The notes below the pieces were generated by a model. That model did no database searches, was not told where the DNA came from, and was given only the letters and a program-made list of their open reading frames with translations. From assembly GCA_934402375.1 (NCBI GenBank), contig CAKRUB010000002.1, positions 214,793-278,792 of the forward strand: a DNA stretch of 64,000 nucleotides, written 5' to 3'. Positions within the stretch are counted from its first letter, which is position 1. Each line of letters opens with the position of its first letter. The position numbers were made by a program, and so were the translations under genes. This DNA is from an uncultured Acetatifactor sp. Its GTDB lineage: Bacteria; Bacillota; Clostridia; Lachnospirales; Lachnospiraceae. Positions 7,806 through 17,787 of this stretch are shown here, piece by piece.

Positions 7806-9346
7806 ATAAAATACAATCCTTTTCATATGGCGTGGTCTGCGTGGTCGGAACAGCTCTGTTCGCCTTTCTGACACTTGCGTCTTTTGTTTTCACACAGTAT
7901 ATGCCTTTGCTGGCACAGGAGCGCCCGATTAACCGTATGGACACACTGCCGGGAAATCTGCTGACAGTGGCGGCAATCCTTCTGGTGATCTTCTGCTTGA
8001 AGCGGCTGGAGGGGAGAGTGCCGGAGCGTGTTGCCCGGAGTGCAGAGTGCTTTCTTGTGGCGGCAGCAGTGCTCTGGGTTGCCGGCTGGGGAGGCTGGTG
8101 GATCAACAGCCTTGATCGTGTCCCGGAGGGTGATCAGGCTTTTTTGTGTGCGGCGGCGACGTACTTTATGGAAGGAGATTACTCATTCCTCGGCGCGGGT
8201 GGGTATTGTCAGATTTATCCGCATCAGCTTGGGCTGATTGCGTTTCTGGAGCTTTTCTTTTCCGTGGTCGGCAAGAACAACTATCTTGCATTTGAATGGC
8301 TCAATGTGTTTTTTGCAGCGGCATCCGTATTTCTCGGCTACAGATTTTTGCGGGAGATGGAGCTGGCGCGGACGGCGAGGATATTGTATTGTCTGCTGAT
8401 TATGGGATGTGTTCCGCTGATCTTCTACACCAGCTGGGTGTACGGAGACATTCCGAGTATTTTCTTTACAATGCTGGCAGCAGTGTTGGCTGTGCGTTAT
8501 CAGAAACACCGACGTTGGAGCAGCCTCGCGGGCATGGTGCTTTCCGGTGTATGTGCTGTCCTTGTGCGGAAGAACAGCCTGATCCTGTTGATTGCACTTT
8601 TGATACTTTCAGTACTGTATGCCATGAGGAACCGAAAAGCGCAGCTCCTGCTGGCGGCGATAGCGGCGGTTGTGCTTTCCCTATTCTGTTATCAGGGCAT
8701 TTACCGGATGTATGAATACCGCTCTGGCTATGAGCTTGGTAAGGGACTTCCCGTCAATTCATGGATTGCGATGGGACTGGAAGAGAACGGCGGTGTGTGC
8801 GGATGGTACAACAATATGCCGAAGGAGGTTCTGAATTCGCTGGAGCTTGACTATGCGGCGACAGAGACGGTCATGAAGGAGACGATTGGGGAGAGACTGC
8901 GGTATTTTGCGGCGGAACCGAAGCAGGCGGTTCGTTTCTTTGGCAAAAAGATTCTCTCGCAGTGGAATGATCCCTTGTACCAGAGTCTTTATTTCAGTGC
9001 AAAAAGCATAGAAGAAAATCCGCCGGAGACGGGGAGCCTTGTGGAGAGACTATATAGTGCGGAGGGAGAAGCGCTTATCGGAGGGCTTGCCGACCGCATG
9101 CAGCTTCTGGTTTATCTCGGAGTCCTGTTCTATTTCCTGACAGCGGTGCGCAGGACGGAACAGCCTCTTTCGCTTCTGCCGGCGGTTATGATCCTCGGAG
9201 GTTTCTTTTTCAGCGTGATCTGGGAGGCAAAGGCGAGGTACATTTTCCCGTACTATGTCATGATGTATCCGCTCGCGGCGGCAGGGTATGACAGGATAGT
9301 CGCAAAGATGACCCGGAAAGCAGTTCAAAAAAGGTTTCAGCGATAA
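7802..9346 (+). CDS. GT-C-like multipass membrane protein (second of a pair)
   Basis: A 514-residue polytopic membrane protein, probable paralog of the preceding gene: similar helix order, an acidic loop after an early helix (DRVPEGDQAFLCAAATYFM), an SWVYGDIPSIFF loop, and VNSWIAMGLEENGG, which aligns by eye with LTYWLAMGVHGNG in the neighbour. It is likely a GT-C type glycosyltransferase or related glycan enzyme. ATG 7802 is chosen because it forms an ATGA overlap with the upstream stop and follows GGGGGAAGAAG; the frame stays open further upstream inside the neighbour. The stop codon lies in the loop of a terminator, so the ftsEX operon ends here. Confidence 0.6.
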   Translation: MNKIQSFSYGVVCVVGTALFAFLTLASFVFTQYMPLLAQERPINRMDTLPGNLLTVAAILLVIFCLKRLEGRVPERVARSAECFLVAAAVLWVAGWGGWWINSLDRVPEGDQAFLCAAATYFMEGDYSFLGAGGYCQIYPHQLGLIAFLELFFSVVGKNNYLAFEWLNVFFAAASVFLGYRFLREMELARTARILYCLLIMGCVPLIFYTSWVYGDIPSIFFTMLAAVLAVRYQKHRRWSSLAGMVLSGVCAVLVRKNSLILLIALLILSVLYAMRNRKAQLLLAAIAAVVLSLFCYQGIYRMYEYRSGYELGKGLPVNSWIAMGLEENGGVCGWYNNMPKEVLNSLELDYAATETVMKETIGERLRYFAAEPKQAVRFFGKKILSQWNDPLYQSLYFSAKSIEENPPETGSLVERLYSAEGEALIGGLADRMQLLVYLGVLFYFLTAVRRTEQPLSLLPAVMILGGFFFSVIWEAKARYIFPYYVMMYPLAAAGYDRIVAKMTRKAVQKRFQR

Positions 9347-9362
9347 AGGCTGAGACCTTTTT
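9331..9362 (+). terminator. Terminator overlapping the end of the GT-C gene
   Basis: An 11-base stem (9331-9341 with 9349-9359, one G-U pair) with a 7-base loop and a T run. The TAA stop (9344-9346) sits in the loop. Confidence 0.85.
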
Positions 9363-9418
9363 GTATGCATAGAGAGTTTTTGTGTGGTCACAATAGGGAA
9401 AAGAGTGGTAGAATAAAA

Positions 9419-9432
9419 AGAACATAAGTTCG
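9419..9432. promoter_or_regulatory. LexA (SOS) box-like site before uvrBA
   Basis: AGAACATAAGTTCG has the GAAC-N4-GTTC core of the Gram-positive LexA operator, with one half site perfect (GTTCG) and the other off by one base. It lies just upstream of the uvrB promoter (-35 about 9441), and uvrBA is a known SOS operon in Bacillus. Confidence 0.65.
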
Positions 9433-9440
9433 TTTTCCGC

Positions 9441-9469
9441 TGTACATTTTCCACCTGTTGTGCTATATT
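9441..9469 (+). promoter_or_regulatory. uvrBA promoter
   Basis: Extended -10 TGCTATATT (9461-9469) with a 17-base spacer to TGTACA (9441-9446), which matches the -35 consensus at four of six bases. It is 38 bases before the uvrB ATG. Confidence 0.6.
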
Positions 9470-9507
9470 GAAAGAAGCTCGAATTTTTTCGGAAGGATTT
9501 TGTGAGT

Positions 9508-11496
9508 ATGGAATTCAGATTACACAGTGAATATAAGCCCACGGGCGACCAGCCGCAGGCGATCAGGGAGCTTGTGGATGGCTTCCGGCAGGGGAACCAG
9601 TTTGAGACGCTGCTGGGAGTCACCGGCTCGGGAAAGACGTTCACAATGGCGAACGTCATTCAGGCACTGAATAAGCCGACCTTGATCATTGCACACAATA
9701 AGACGCTTGCAGGGCAGCTGTATGGGGAGTTCAAGGAGTTTTTCCCGGAGAATGCAGTGGAGTATTTCGTTTCCTACTATGACTATTATCAGCCGGAGGC
9801 TTATGTGCCTTCTTCCGACACCTATATTGCAAAGGATTCCGCCATCAATGAGGAGATCGACAAGCTGCGCCTTTCCGCAACTGCATCGCTGACGGAAAGG
9901 CGGGATGTCATCGTTGTTGCCAGCGTGTCCTGCATCTACGGTCTGGGCAGCCCAGAGGAATTTCAGGGGATGTCCGTTTCCCTGCGCCCGGGTATGACAA
10001 AGGACAGGGATCAGGTTCTGCGCGAGCTGGTAGACATCCAGTACAACCGGAACGATATGGATCTGCAGCGAGGCTGCTTCCGCGTGCATGGTGATGTCGT
10101 GGAGGTCTGCCCTGCGCAGGGCGGAGATTATTTTATCCGCATTGAGTTCTTCGGGGATGAGATTGACCGGATCTGTGAGATTGAACCGCTGTCGGGGAAA
10201 ATCCACGCGACCCTGAACCACATCATCATATATCCGGCTTCCCATTATGTCGTCTCCATGGAGAAGATCAAGGCGGCATGTGAGAATATCGAGAAAGAGA
10301 TGGAAGAGCGCGTCCGCTACTTTAAAGGTGAGGACAAGCTGATTGAAGCGCAAAGGATTGCGGAGAGGACGAACTTTGATGTCGAGATGATGCGCGAGAC
10401 AGGCTTCTGCTCCGGCATAGAGAACTATTCCCGGCATCTGAACTTCATGCCGCCCGGGGCGCCGCCGATGACGCTGCTCGATTTCTTCCCGGACGATTTC
10501 CTCATCATCGTGGACGAGTCCCATATGACGATCCCGCAGATCAGGGGCATGTACGCCGGAGACCGTTCCCGAAAGCAGACACTGGTCGATTACGGCTTTC
10601 GTCTGCCCTCGGCGCTGGATAACAGACCATTGAATTTCGAGGAGTTTGAGACGCACATCGACCAGATGATGTTTGTGTCGGCGACACCATCGGACTACGA
10701 GGCGGCGCATGAGCTTCTGCGAACGGAGCAGATCATCCGTCCGACGGGTCTGCTGGATCCTGAGGTAGATGTCCGACCGGTTGAGGGGCAGATTGATGAT
10801 CTGATCGGTGAGGTAAATAAAGAGGTAGCAAAGCATAATAAGATATTGATTACGACGCTGACAAAGCGGATGGCGGAGGATCTGACCGACTATATGAAGG
10901 AGGTCGGCATCCGGGTGAAATATCTCCATTCCGACATTGATACGCTGGAGCGGGCGGAGATTATCCGCGATATGCGTCTGGATGTATTCGATGTTCTGGT
11001 CGGCATTAACCTTTTGAGGGAAGGATTGGACATCCCGGAAATTTCGCTGGTTGCGATTCTGGATGCCGACAAGGAGGGCTTCCTGAGGAGCAGCACCTCT
11101 CTGATCCAGACGATCGGACGTGCTGCGCGAAACGCTGAGGGACATGTCATTATGTACGCGGATACCATCACAGATTCTATGCGGGTTGCCCTTGATGAGA
11201 CGAACCGCCGTCGTGAGATCCAGATGAAATATAATGAGGAGCACGGCATCACGCCGCAGACGATCAAGAAGGCAGTGCGCGACCTGATCAGTATATCTAA
11301 GGTGGTGGCGAAGGAGGAACTGCGGTTCGAGAAGGATCCGGAGTCCATGAACCGCAAGGAACTGGAAAAGGTCATTGCGGATGTCCAGAAAAAGATGCAG
11401 AAGGCAGCCGCAGATCTGAATTTCGAGGCGGCCGCAGAGCTGCGTGACAAGATGATAGAGCTGAAACAGAAGCTACAGGAGTTAGATAAGGAGTAG
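9508..11496 (+). CDS. uvrB: UvrB, excinuclease ABC subunit B
   Basis: The damage-verifying helicase-like subunit of nucleotide excision repair, 662 residues, full length. Seen: Walker A GVTGSGKT (37-44), the beta-hairpin region ([19 protein letters not shown]), the DESH motif ([12 protein letters not shown]), helicase motifs V and VI ([19 protein letters not shown]) and the C-terminal UVR motif (about 622-657) that contacts UvrC and UvrA. ATG 9508 is preferred: GGAAGGA ends ten bases upstream; the in-frame GTG at 9502 is only four bases from it. The stop is 13 bases before uvrA, so uvrB and uvrA form an operon; a LexA-like box in front suggests SOS control. Confidence 0.98.
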   Translation: MEFRLHSEYKPTGDQPQAIRELVDGFRQGNQFETLLGVTGSGKTFTMANVIQALNKPTLIIAHNKTLAGQLYGEFKEFFPENAVEYFVSYYDYYQPEAYVPSSDTYIAKDSAINEEIDKLRLSATASLTERRDVIVVASVSCIYGLGSPEEFQGMSVSLRPGMTKDRDQVLRELVDIQYNRNDMDLQRGCFRVHGDVVEVCPAQGGDYFIRIEFFGDEIDRICEIEPLSGKIHATLNHIIIYPASHYVVSMEKIKAACENIEKEMEERVRYFKGEDKLIEAQRIAERTNFDVEMMRETGFCSGIENYSRHLNFMPPGAPPMTLLDFFPDDFLIIVDESHMTIPQIRGMYAGDRSRKQTLVDYGFRLPSALDNRPLNFEEFETHIDQMMFVSATPSDYEAAHELLRTEQIIRPTGLLDPEVDVRPVEGQIDDLIGEVNKEVAKHNKILITTLTKRMAEDLTDYMKEVGIRVKYLHSDIDTLERAEIIRDMRLDVFDVLVGINLLREGLDIPEISLVAILDADKEGFLRSSTSLIQTIGRAARNAEGHVIMYADTITDSMRVALDETNRRREIQMKYNEEHGITPQTIKKAVRDLISISKVVAKEELRFEKDPESMNRKELEKVIADVQKKMQKAAADLNFEAAAELRDKMIELKQKLQELDKE

Positions 11497-11509
11497 TGAG
11501 AGGATTAAC

Positions 11510-14392
11510 ATGGAAGAAGTAAAGAAGATGCGCCCCAGGGAATACATCAAGATTCGCGGGGCGAGAGAGCATAATCTGAAAAATATAGATGTGGATATTC
11601 CGAGGAATGAGCTGGTCGTGCTGACCGGTATGTCCGGCTCGGGAAAATCATCCCTTGCGTTCGACACAATCTATGCGGAAGGACAGCGCCGCTACATGGA
11701 ATCCCTGTCCTCCTACGCGAGACAGTTCCTCGGACAGATGGAGAAGCCTAACGTGGAGCGCATTGACGGACTTTCGCCCGCGATTTCCATCGACCAGAAA
11801 TCGACAAACCGGAACCCGAGATCGACGGTGGGAACGGTCACGGAAATTTATGACTACTTCCGTCTTCTCTATGCGAGAATCGGAATCCCTCACTGTCCGA
11901 AATGTGGGCGGGAAATCGCCAAACAGACGGTAGATCAGATGGTAGATCAGATCATGGCGCTGCCCGAGGGAACGAAGCTCCAGCTGCTCGCGCCCGTTGT
12001 CCGCGGCAGAAAGGGTCAGCATGAAAAGGTTCTGGAGCGCGCCAAGAGAAGCGGCTATGTCAGGGTGCGTATTGACGGCAGCCTGTATGAGCTGACCGAG
12101 GAGATCAGTCTGGATAAGAATATTAAGCACAATATAGACATCGTCGTGGACAGACTGGTTGTCAAGCCGGGAATAGAGCGCAGACTGGCGGATTCCATTG
12201 AGAATGTCCTGGAGCTGGCGGATGGACTGCTTGTGGCTGACGTCATAGGCGGCGAACCGATGACCTTCAGCCAGAGCTTTTCCTGTCCGGACTGCGGCAT
12301 CGGCATCAGCGAGATTGAGCCGAGGAGCTTTTCCTTTAATAATCCCTTCGGCGCCTGCCCGGAGTGCTTTGGACTCGGCTATAAGATGGAATTTGATGTG
12401 GACCTTATGATTCCCGATAAATCGCTGAGCATCAATGAGGGTGCGATTGCCGTCACAGGCTGGCAGTCCTGCACGGATAAGAAGAGCTTCACCAATGCGG
12501 TTCTTCAGGCATTGTGCCGGGAATACAAATTTGATCTGGACACTCCCTTCGGCGAGTACCCTGAGAAGATTCAGCACATCCTGATCTATGGAACAAACGG
12601 AAAAGAGGTCGAGGTGCATTATGTCGGACAGCGGGGAAAGGGCATCTATCCGGTTGCCTTTGAGGGATTGATCAAGAATGTGGAGCGGAAGTATAAGGAG
12701 ACCTTTTCCGACACGATGAAGCAGGAGTATGAGAGCTATATGCGGATTACTCCCTGTAAAGAGTGTAAGGGCATGAGACTGAAAAAGGAAGCGCTGGCAG
12801 TCACGGTCTGCGATAAGAACATTTACGAAATTACCTCCATGTCGATCCGCGATCTTCATGCTTTCATTGGAGAGATGACGCTGACCGATCAGCAGCAGCT
12901 CATCGGAAAGCAGATTTTAAAGGAAATCCGGGCAAGGGTCGGCTTCCTTGTCGATGTCGGACTGGAATACCTCTCTCTGTCGCGGGCGACCGGCACGCTT
13001 TCGGGCGGAGAAGCACAGCGCATCAGGCTGGCGACGCAGATCGGCTCCGGTCTGGTAGGCGTCTGCTATATTCTGGACGAGCCGAGCATCGGACTTCACC
13101 AGAGAGACAATGACAAGCTGCTTGCAACCCTGAAAAGTCTCAGAGACCTTGGAAATACACTGATCGTGGTGGAACATGACGAGGACACCATGCTTGCCGC
13201 GGACTATATCGTGGACATCGGCCCCGGCGCAGGCTCCCACGGCGGTGAAGTCATAGCCTGCGGCACAGCGGAAGAGATCATGCAGATACCAGAGTCCATC
13301 ACCGGAAAATATCTCAGCGGTGAACTGAGAATACCCGTTCCGAAGGAGCGCAGAAAGCCGACCGGCTGGCTGAAGGTGGTCGGGGCGCAGGAGAACAACC
13401 TGAAGAATATCAATGTGGACATCCCGCTCGGTGTCATGACCTGCGTGACCGGCGTGTCCGGCTCCGGCAAGAGTTCCCTTGTCAACGAAATCCTGTATAA
13501 GCATCTGGCGAGAGACCTGAACCGTGCGAGATGCATACCGGGAAAACACAAGGACATTCTGGGCATGGAGCAGCTGGACAAGGTAATCGACATCGACCAG
13601 TCCCCGATCGGCAGAACGCCGCGCTCGAACCCGGCGACCTATACCGGAGTCTTCGACCAGATCAGGGATCTCTTTGCGACGACGGCGGATGCTAAGGCGA
13701 AGGGCTACACGAAGGGGCGTTTCAGCTTTAATGTCAAGGGCGGACGCTGCGAGGCGTGCGGCGGAGATGGCATTATCAAGATCGAGATGCATTTCCTGCC
13801 GGATGTCTATGTGCCCTGTGAGGTCTGCGGCGGAAAGCGCTATAACAGGGAGACGCTGGATGTGAAGTATAAGGGAAAGAGCATCTTTGATGTGCTGGAT
13901 ATGACAGTGGAGGAGGCGCTGCCCTTCTTTGAGAATCTGCCGTCCATACGCAACAAGATTCAGACCCTCTACGATGTCGGACTCTCTTACGTCAAGCTCG
14001 GGCAGCCATCGACGACGCTCTCCGGCGGAGAGGCGCAGCGCATCAAACTTGCGACCGAGCTTTCCAAGCGGAGTACAGGCAAGACGATCTATATTCTGGA
14101 CGAGCCTACGACGGGTCTTCATTTCGCGGATGTGCATAAGCTGGTGGAGATTCTGCACAGACTTGCAGACGGTGGAAATACGGTGGTTGTCATAGAGCAC
14201 AATCTGGATGTGATCAAGACGGCAGACTATATTATCGACATCGGCCCGGAAGGCGGAGACAGAGGAGGAACCGTGATTGCAAAGGGCACGCCCGAGGAGA
14301 TCGTAAAGTGCAAGACGTCGTACACCGGCGCTTATGTGAAAAAGATGTTGGAGAAGGACAAGAAGGCAATAGCAAAAGAATCAAAAAAATAA
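11510..14392 (+). CDS. uvrA: UvrA, excinuclease ABC subunit A
   Basis: The DNA damage-sensing dimeric ATPase of nucleotide excision repair, 960 residues. Seen: first Walker [10 protein letters not shown] (40-48), UvrB-binding region after it, a zinc finger with CPKCG and further CPDCG/CPEC cysteines, first signature [12 protein letters not shown], second Walker [10 protein letters not shown], second zinc module (CEACGGDGI and CEVCGGKRY) and second signature [12 protein letters not shown] with [10 protein letters not shown]. All elements are intact. The start follows GAGAGGA by about six bases. It is the last gene of the uvrBA operon; a strong terminator follows 60 bases downstream. Confidence 0.98.
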   Translation: MEEVKKMRPREYIKIRGAREHNLKNIDVDIPRNELVVLTGMSGSGKSSLAFDTIYAEGQRRYMESLSSYARQFLGQMEKPNVERIDGLSPAISIDQKSTNRNPRSTVGTVTEIYDYFRLLYARIGIPHCPKCGREIAKQTVDQMVDQIMALPEGTKLQLLAPVVRGRKGQHEKVLERAKRSGYVRVRIDGSLYELTEEISLDKNIKHNIDIVVDRLVVKPGIERRLADSIENVLELADGLLVADVIGGEPMTFSQSFSCPDCGIGISEIEPRSFSFNNPFGACPECFGLGYKMEFDVDLMIPDKSLSINEGAIAVTGWQSCTDKKSFTNAVLQALCREYKFDLDTPFGEYPEKIQHILIYGTNGKEVEVHYVGQRGKGIYPVAFEGLIKNVERKYKETFSDTMKQEYESYMRITPCKECKGMRLKKEALAVTVCDKNIYEITSMSIRDLHAFIGEMTLTDQQQLIGKQILKEIRARVGFLVDVGLEYLSLSRATGTLSGGEAQRIRLATQIGSGLVGVCYILDEPSIGLHQRDNDKLLATLKSLRDLGNTLIVVEHDEDTMLAADYIVDIGPGAGSHGGEVIACGTAEEIMQIPESITGKYLSGELRIPVPKERRKPTGWLKVVGAQENNLKNINVDIPLGVMTCVTGVSGSGKSSLVNEILYKHLARDLNRARCIPGKHKDILGMEQLDKVIDIDQSPIGRTPRSNPATYTGVFDQIRDLFATTADAKAKGYTKGRFSFNVKGGRCEACGGDGIIKIEMHFLPDVYVPCEVCGGKRYNRETLDVKYKGKSIFDVLDMTVEEALPFFENLPSIRNKIQTLYDVGLSYVKLGQPSTTLSGGEAQRIKLATELSKRSTGKTIYILDEPTTGLHFADVHKLVEILHRLADGGNTVVVIEHNLDVIKTADYIIDIGPEGGDRGGTVIAKGTPEEIVKCKTSYTGAYVKKMLEKDKKAIAKESKK

Positions 14393-14452
14393 ATTGACGA
14401 AACAATATAAGGACAACGCCTTCAAGAGCCGATAATAATATCATTAAGGCAT

Positions 14453-14502
14453 GGACGCGCAGACAGGCGGAAGGAACCGCTTTGTTTGTTGCGTCCTTTT
14501 TT
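14453..14502 (+). terminator. Terminator of the uvrBA operon
   Basis: GGACGC (14453-14458) pairs with GCGTCC (14491-14496); within it an imperfect stem is capped by GCGG/CCGC around AAGGA. Six T follow at 14497-14502. Confidence 0.85.
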
Positions 14503-14632
14503 GTACAATCTGCCCCTGACCGAACGTAACAGTTCAGTCCCGAACCATTCATAAAAGCGTCTGCTTCGCAGCCGTCGCCGCTTTGCGGCACATCGTCGAA
14601 CTTGTTGCACCAAAATTTTTTTCAAAAGAACT
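14503..14632. repeat. Structured intergenic stretch with clustered small inverted repeats
   Basis: The gap between uvrA and mbl is over 320 bases. After the terminator this part has no credible gene but several small hairpins: GAAC-N6-GTTC near 14520-14533, CTGC-TTC-GCAG and GCCGC-TTT-GCGGC close to 14563-14590. A basic 67-codon minus-strand reading frame crosses it (14422-14625) but has no ribosome site or family match that I recognise. The look is that of a dispersed extragenic repeat or a remnant of one. Confidence 0.4.
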
Positions 14633-14660
14633 TTGAAAATGATGGGAATTCGGTTATAAT
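14633..14660 (+). promoter_or_regulatory. Near-consensus promoter of the mbl-flhO-flhP operon
   Basis: TTGAAA (14633-14638), a 16-base spacer and a perfect TATAAT (14655-14660). Transcription would begin near 14667, which rules out the in-frame ATG at 14666 as start of mbl and supports ATG 14720. Confidence 0.85.
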
Positions 14661-14719
14661 AGACAATGTATGACTTCGTTTATGGATATCGGAATTGTTT
14701 AGAAAGGGGTACAGGTAAC

Positions 14720-15712
14720 ATGCAGTGTACAGACATCGGAATTGATTTGGGCACAGCCAGCATTTTAGTATACATCAGAGGAAAGGGCGTTGTATTGAAG
14801 GAGCCCTCCGTTGTTGCATTTGATAGAGATACAAATAAGATTAAGGCAATTGGTGAGGACGCGCGCCTGATGCTGGGCAGGACGCCCGGCAACATTATTG
14901 CAGTCCGTCCTCTGCGTCAGGGTGTCATTTCGGACTACACCGTGACTGAGAAGATGATGAAATATTTCATCCAGAAGGCGCTGGGCAGAAGAACTTTCAG
15001 GAAGCCGCGCATAGCGGTCTGCGTGCCGAGCGGCGTGACAGAGGTGGAGAAGAAGGCGGTTGAGGATGCAACCTATCAGGCAGGTGCAAGAGAGGTTGCC
15101 ATCATTGAGGAGCCTATTGCGGCGGCAATCGGAGCCGGTATTGATATTTCCAAGCCCTGCGGAAATATGATCGTTGACATCGGCGGCGGTACATCGGACA
15201 TTGCGGTAATTTCTCTCGGCGGTACGGTTGTCAGCGCATCGATCAAGATCGCAGGTGACGACTTTGACGAGGCAATTGTCCGCTATATGAGAAAGAAACA
15301 TAATCTGCTGATCGGTGAGCGCACCGCAGAAGATCTGAAAATTAAGATCGGTTCGGCATATCCGAGAGCAGAGATTGACTATATGGATGTTCGCGGACGT
15401 AACCTGGTGACAGGTTTGCCGAAGACGGTGAAGGTTTCTTCCGAGGAGACCGAGGAAGCGCTGCGCGAGACGACGGCTCAGATTGTTGAGACCATCCACA
15501 GCGTATTGGAAAAGACGCCGCCCGAGCTGGCTGCGGACATTGCGGACAGAGGAATTGTCCTGACGGGAGGTGGAAGCCTTCTGCGCGGACTGGAGGAGCT
15601 TGTTTCAGCGAAGACCGGAATTAATACCATGACTGCCGAGGACCCGATGACGGCAGTGGCAATCGGAACAGGAAAATATGTGGAATTCCTTTCCGGCTAT
15701 AGAGAAAATTAA
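14720..15712 (+). CDS. mbl: MreB/Mbl-type cell-shape actin homolog
   Basis: A bacterial actin of 330 residues that polymerises under the membrane and guides lateral wall synthesis. Seen: phosphate 1 loop (IDLGTASILVY), connect 1 with EEPIAAAIGAG, phosphate 2 loop DIGGGTSDIAVI, and the adenosine loop GIVLTGGGSLLRGLEEL. Length is normal for the family. mreC and mreD do not follow; instead flhO and flhP do, the arrangement of mbl in Bacillus subtilis, so Mbl is the better name than MreB. The start is fixed by the promoter at 14633-14660 and a purine-rich AGAAAGGGG upstream. Confidence 0.93.
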   Translation: MQCTDIGIDLGTASILVYIRGKGVVLKEPSVVAFDRDTNKIKAIGEDARLMLGRTPGNIIAVRPLRQGVISDYTVTEKMMKYFIQKALGRRTFRKPRIAVCVPSGVTEVEKKAVEDATYQAGAREVAIIEEPIAAAIGAGIDISKPCGNMIVDIGGGTSDIAVISLGGTVVSASIKIAGDDFDEAIVRYMRKKHNLLIGERTAEDLKIKIGSAYPRAEIDYMDVRGRNLVTGLPKTVKVSSEETEEALRETTAQIVETIHSVLEKTPPELAADIADRGIVLTGGGSLLRGLEELVSAKTGINTMTAEDPMTAVAIGTGKYVEFLSGYREN

Positions 15713-15756
15713 GAGAAATGCTGTCGGTGATAGAGACCGGCAGGGAGGAGGCACTG

Positions 15757-16536
15757 ATGCTCAAGGGCTTATATACCGCCTACACAGGAATGATTAATGA
15801 ACAGAACCGCATGGACACCATGACGAACAATCTGGCGAATGCGTCAACGGTTGGCTTTAAGAAAGAGGGAGCGACCAGCCAGTCTTTTGACAGTATTCTC
15901 ACGGTTAAGATCAAAGATCAGTCCGTCGGACTGCAGAATGTCCAGAGGATTGGAAAGAATAATCCAGGTGTAAAGATTGGTGAGAATTATACTGATTACG
16001 GACAGGGGTCGTTCAGGGTAACGGATAATACTTATGATCTTGCTCTTGCGGGAGAAGGCTTCTTTGCAATCGAGTTTACGAATAAGGCGGGAGAGACCTC
16101 TACCATGTATACGAGAGCCGGTCAGTTTACCCTGAATAAGGATGGCTATCTGGTTACGGAGGACGGAGACTATGTGCTCAGTACCCAGAACAGCAGGATC
16201 AGGCTGAATACCCTGATTGATGCCAAGATCGCCAACGACGGCACAATTACCCAGAACGGCGTAGAGGTGGCGAAGATTCAGGTCACGGATTTTGAAGACT
16301 ATAATTATCTGGAGAAATACGGCGAGACCTACTACCGTCCGGTGGAGGGAGCGAGAACTACGACCACGGATGCACAGGTAAAGTCCGGATATCTGGAAAT
16401 GTCGAATGTACAGGTGGTTTCGGAAATGGTGAATCTGATCGCTATTACGCGGGCTTATGAGAGCAACCAGAAGATCATCCAGACCTATGACGAATCGCTT
16501 GGAATTGCAGTGTCACAGCTTGGACGGATTCAGTAA
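15757..16536 (+). CDS. flhO: FlhO/FlgF-type flagellar rod protein
   Basis: A flagellar basal-body rod/hook-family protein of 259 residues. Seen: the N-terminal rod motif (MLKGLYTAYTGMINEQNRMD then TMTNNLANASTVGFKK), the central GEGFFAIEF segment, and the C-terminal coiled part NVQVVSEMVNLIAITRAYES that polymerises with the N-terminus. It is exported by the flagellar type III apparatus. ATG 15757 is chosen because AGGAGG lies five bases upstream; the frame extends back to 15718 without a ribosome site. It follows mbl and is 13 bases from flhP. Confidence 0.92.
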   Translation: MLKGLYTAYTGMINEQNRMDTMTNNLANASTVGFKKEGATSQSFDSILTVKIKDQSVGLQNVQRIGKNNPGVKIGENYTDYGQGSFRVTDNTYDLALAGEGFFAIEFTNKAGETSTMYTRAGQFTLNKDGYLVTEDGDYVLSTQNSRIRLNTLIDAKIANDGTITQNGVEVAKIQVTDFEDYNYLEKYGETYYRPVEGARTTTTDAQVKSGYLEMSNVQVVSEMVNLIAITRAYESNQKIIQTYDESLGIAVSQLGRIQ

Positions 16537-16549
16537 GGAGGCAGGATAA

Positions 16550-17365
16550 ATGGTAAGAAGCTTATGGACAGCGGCAACAGGCATGGTTGCCCAGCAGGTA
16601 AATATCGACACGATTGCAAATAATCTTGCGAATGTAAATACAAACGGCTATAAGACGCAGGTAAACGAGTTTAAGAGTCTCCTTTATCAGACGCTGCAGA
16701 CAAAGACAACGACGGCGAACGGAGAGCAGAAGCCTACCAGCGCGCAGGTCGGACTCGGTGTCCGTAATTCCGCGATTACTTCGGTCTTCAAGACAGGCAA
16801 CCTGATTGCGTCCGAGAGTGATACGGCATTCGCTATCAACGGAAAGGGCTTCTTTGCAGTTCGCGGTGAGGACGGCAATACATATTATACGCGCAACGGT
16901 AATCTGAAATTTACATTGGCGAGCAACGGAAATATGCTGGCGACGACGGACGGACTTCCAGTGCTGGATACGAACGGGCAGCCGATCATTCTTGGCAACA
17001 ACTATCTTCTGAACAGAATTACCGTGGACAAGTGGGGTAATCTCTGCTATCCCGATGCAGATAATAACCCGCAGCTGATCGGCAGACGGATCGGTGTATT
17101 CCAGTTCAATAATCCCAACGGTCTGGATAAGCTGGGCGACAGTCTTTACGAGCAGACGGCTGCAAGCGGACAGCCGATCAATGAGGCGACAAACGCGAAT
17201 GTTGAGAGAAGCAACATTTTGCAGGGTTATCTGGAAGGATCCAACGTCCAGGTGGTGGACGAGATGGTCAACATGATCGTTGCACAGCGTGCCTATGAAT
17301 TGAATTCAAAGGCGATAACGGCTTCGGATGAGATGCTGCAGCAGGCGAATAACCTCAGACGCTGA
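16550..17365 (+). CDS. flhP: FlhP/FlgG-type flagellar rod protein
   Basis: The second distal-rod type flagellar protein, 271 residues, paralog of the preceding gene. Seen: MVRSLWTAATGMVAQQVNID and TIANNLANVNTNGYKT at the N-terminus, GKGFFAVRGEDG in the middle, and NVQVVDEMVNMIVAQRAYEL at the C-terminus, all hallmarks of FlgF/FlgG proteins. AAGGAGG precedes the ATG by seven bases. The order mbl-flhO-flhP is conserved in Bacilli and many Clostridia and couples shape and flagellar genes in one transcript. Confidence 0.93.
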   Translation: MVRSLWTAATGMVAQQVNIDTIANNLANVNTNGYKTQVNEFKSLLYQTLQTKTTTANGEQKPTSAQVGLGVRNSAITSVFKTGNLIASESDTAFAINGKGFFAVRGEDGNTYYTRNGNLKFTLASNGNMLATTDGLPVLDTNGQPIILGNNYLLNRITVDKWGNLCYPDADNNPQLIGRRIGVFQFNNPNGLDKLGDSLYEQTAASGQPINEATNANVERSNILQGYLEGSNVQVVDEMVNMIVAQRAYELNSKAITASDEMLQQANNLRR

Positions 17366-17380
17366 TAAAGGAGATAAAGG

Positions 17381-17767
17381 ATGATGGATGTCAGCAATAT
17401 TGCTTCTATGTATAGCGACGTATATGCCAACGCGGCAAACCAGTCAGCATCAAGGTTGCAGGACAAACTACAGAATACCGCAAAAAATGCGGCAACGGAT
17501 GACGAACTGATGGATGCCTGCAAGCAGTTTGAATCCTATTTTATCGAGCAGATGTACAAGGCAATGGTGAAGACGATTCCGCAGAACGAGGAGACATCCG
17601 GTTCGACTAGCACAATGATGGATTACTACAAGGATCAGATGCTGCAGTCGATTGCCGATCAGACTACCGAGCAGAGCGGTTTCGGACTGGCACAGATGCT
17701 GTATGAACAGATGCGCAGGAATTATGGGCTGGATGCGGCTTCTATTCAGGCGGAAACAGAGGAATAA
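17381..17767 (+). CDS. Rod-binding protein (FlgJ N-terminal type)
   Basis: A 128-residue protein with the rod-binding domain of FlgJ (about 40-110: DELMDACKQFESYFIEQMYK, then the TMMDYYKDQMLQSIADQ segment and GFGLAQMLYEQMRRNY). The muramidase or glucosaminidase half of proteobacterial FlgJ is absent, as is usual in Clostridia. It probably acts as cap or scaffold for rod growth. AAGGAG precedes tandem ATG codons at 17381 and 17384. It is 16 bases from flhP and is closed by a terminator, so it ends the operon. Confidence 0.88.
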   Translation: MMDVSNIASMYSDVYANAANQSASRLQDKLQNTAKNAATDDELMDACKQFESYFIEQMYKAMVKTIPQNEETSGSTSTMMDYYKDQMLQSIADQTTEQSGFGLAQMLYEQMRRNYGLDAASIQAETEE

Positions 17768-17787
17768 TATAGTAACGAAATGAGCAC

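Noticed and set aside
9520..11244. Long minus-strand open frame of over 570 codons
   Set aside because: It is fully antisense to uvrB, whose motifs are intact; it has no family motif or ribosome site and reflects the codon bias of the + strand gene.
11648..14200. Two minus-strand open frames of about 400 codons each (11648-12859 and 12917-14200)
   Set aside because: Both are antisense to uvrA and have no recognisable protein features.
14422..14625. Basic 67-codon minus-strand frame as a small gene
   Set aside because: No ribosome site, no match I recognise, and it crosses the uvrA terminator; kept only as part of a possible repeat element.
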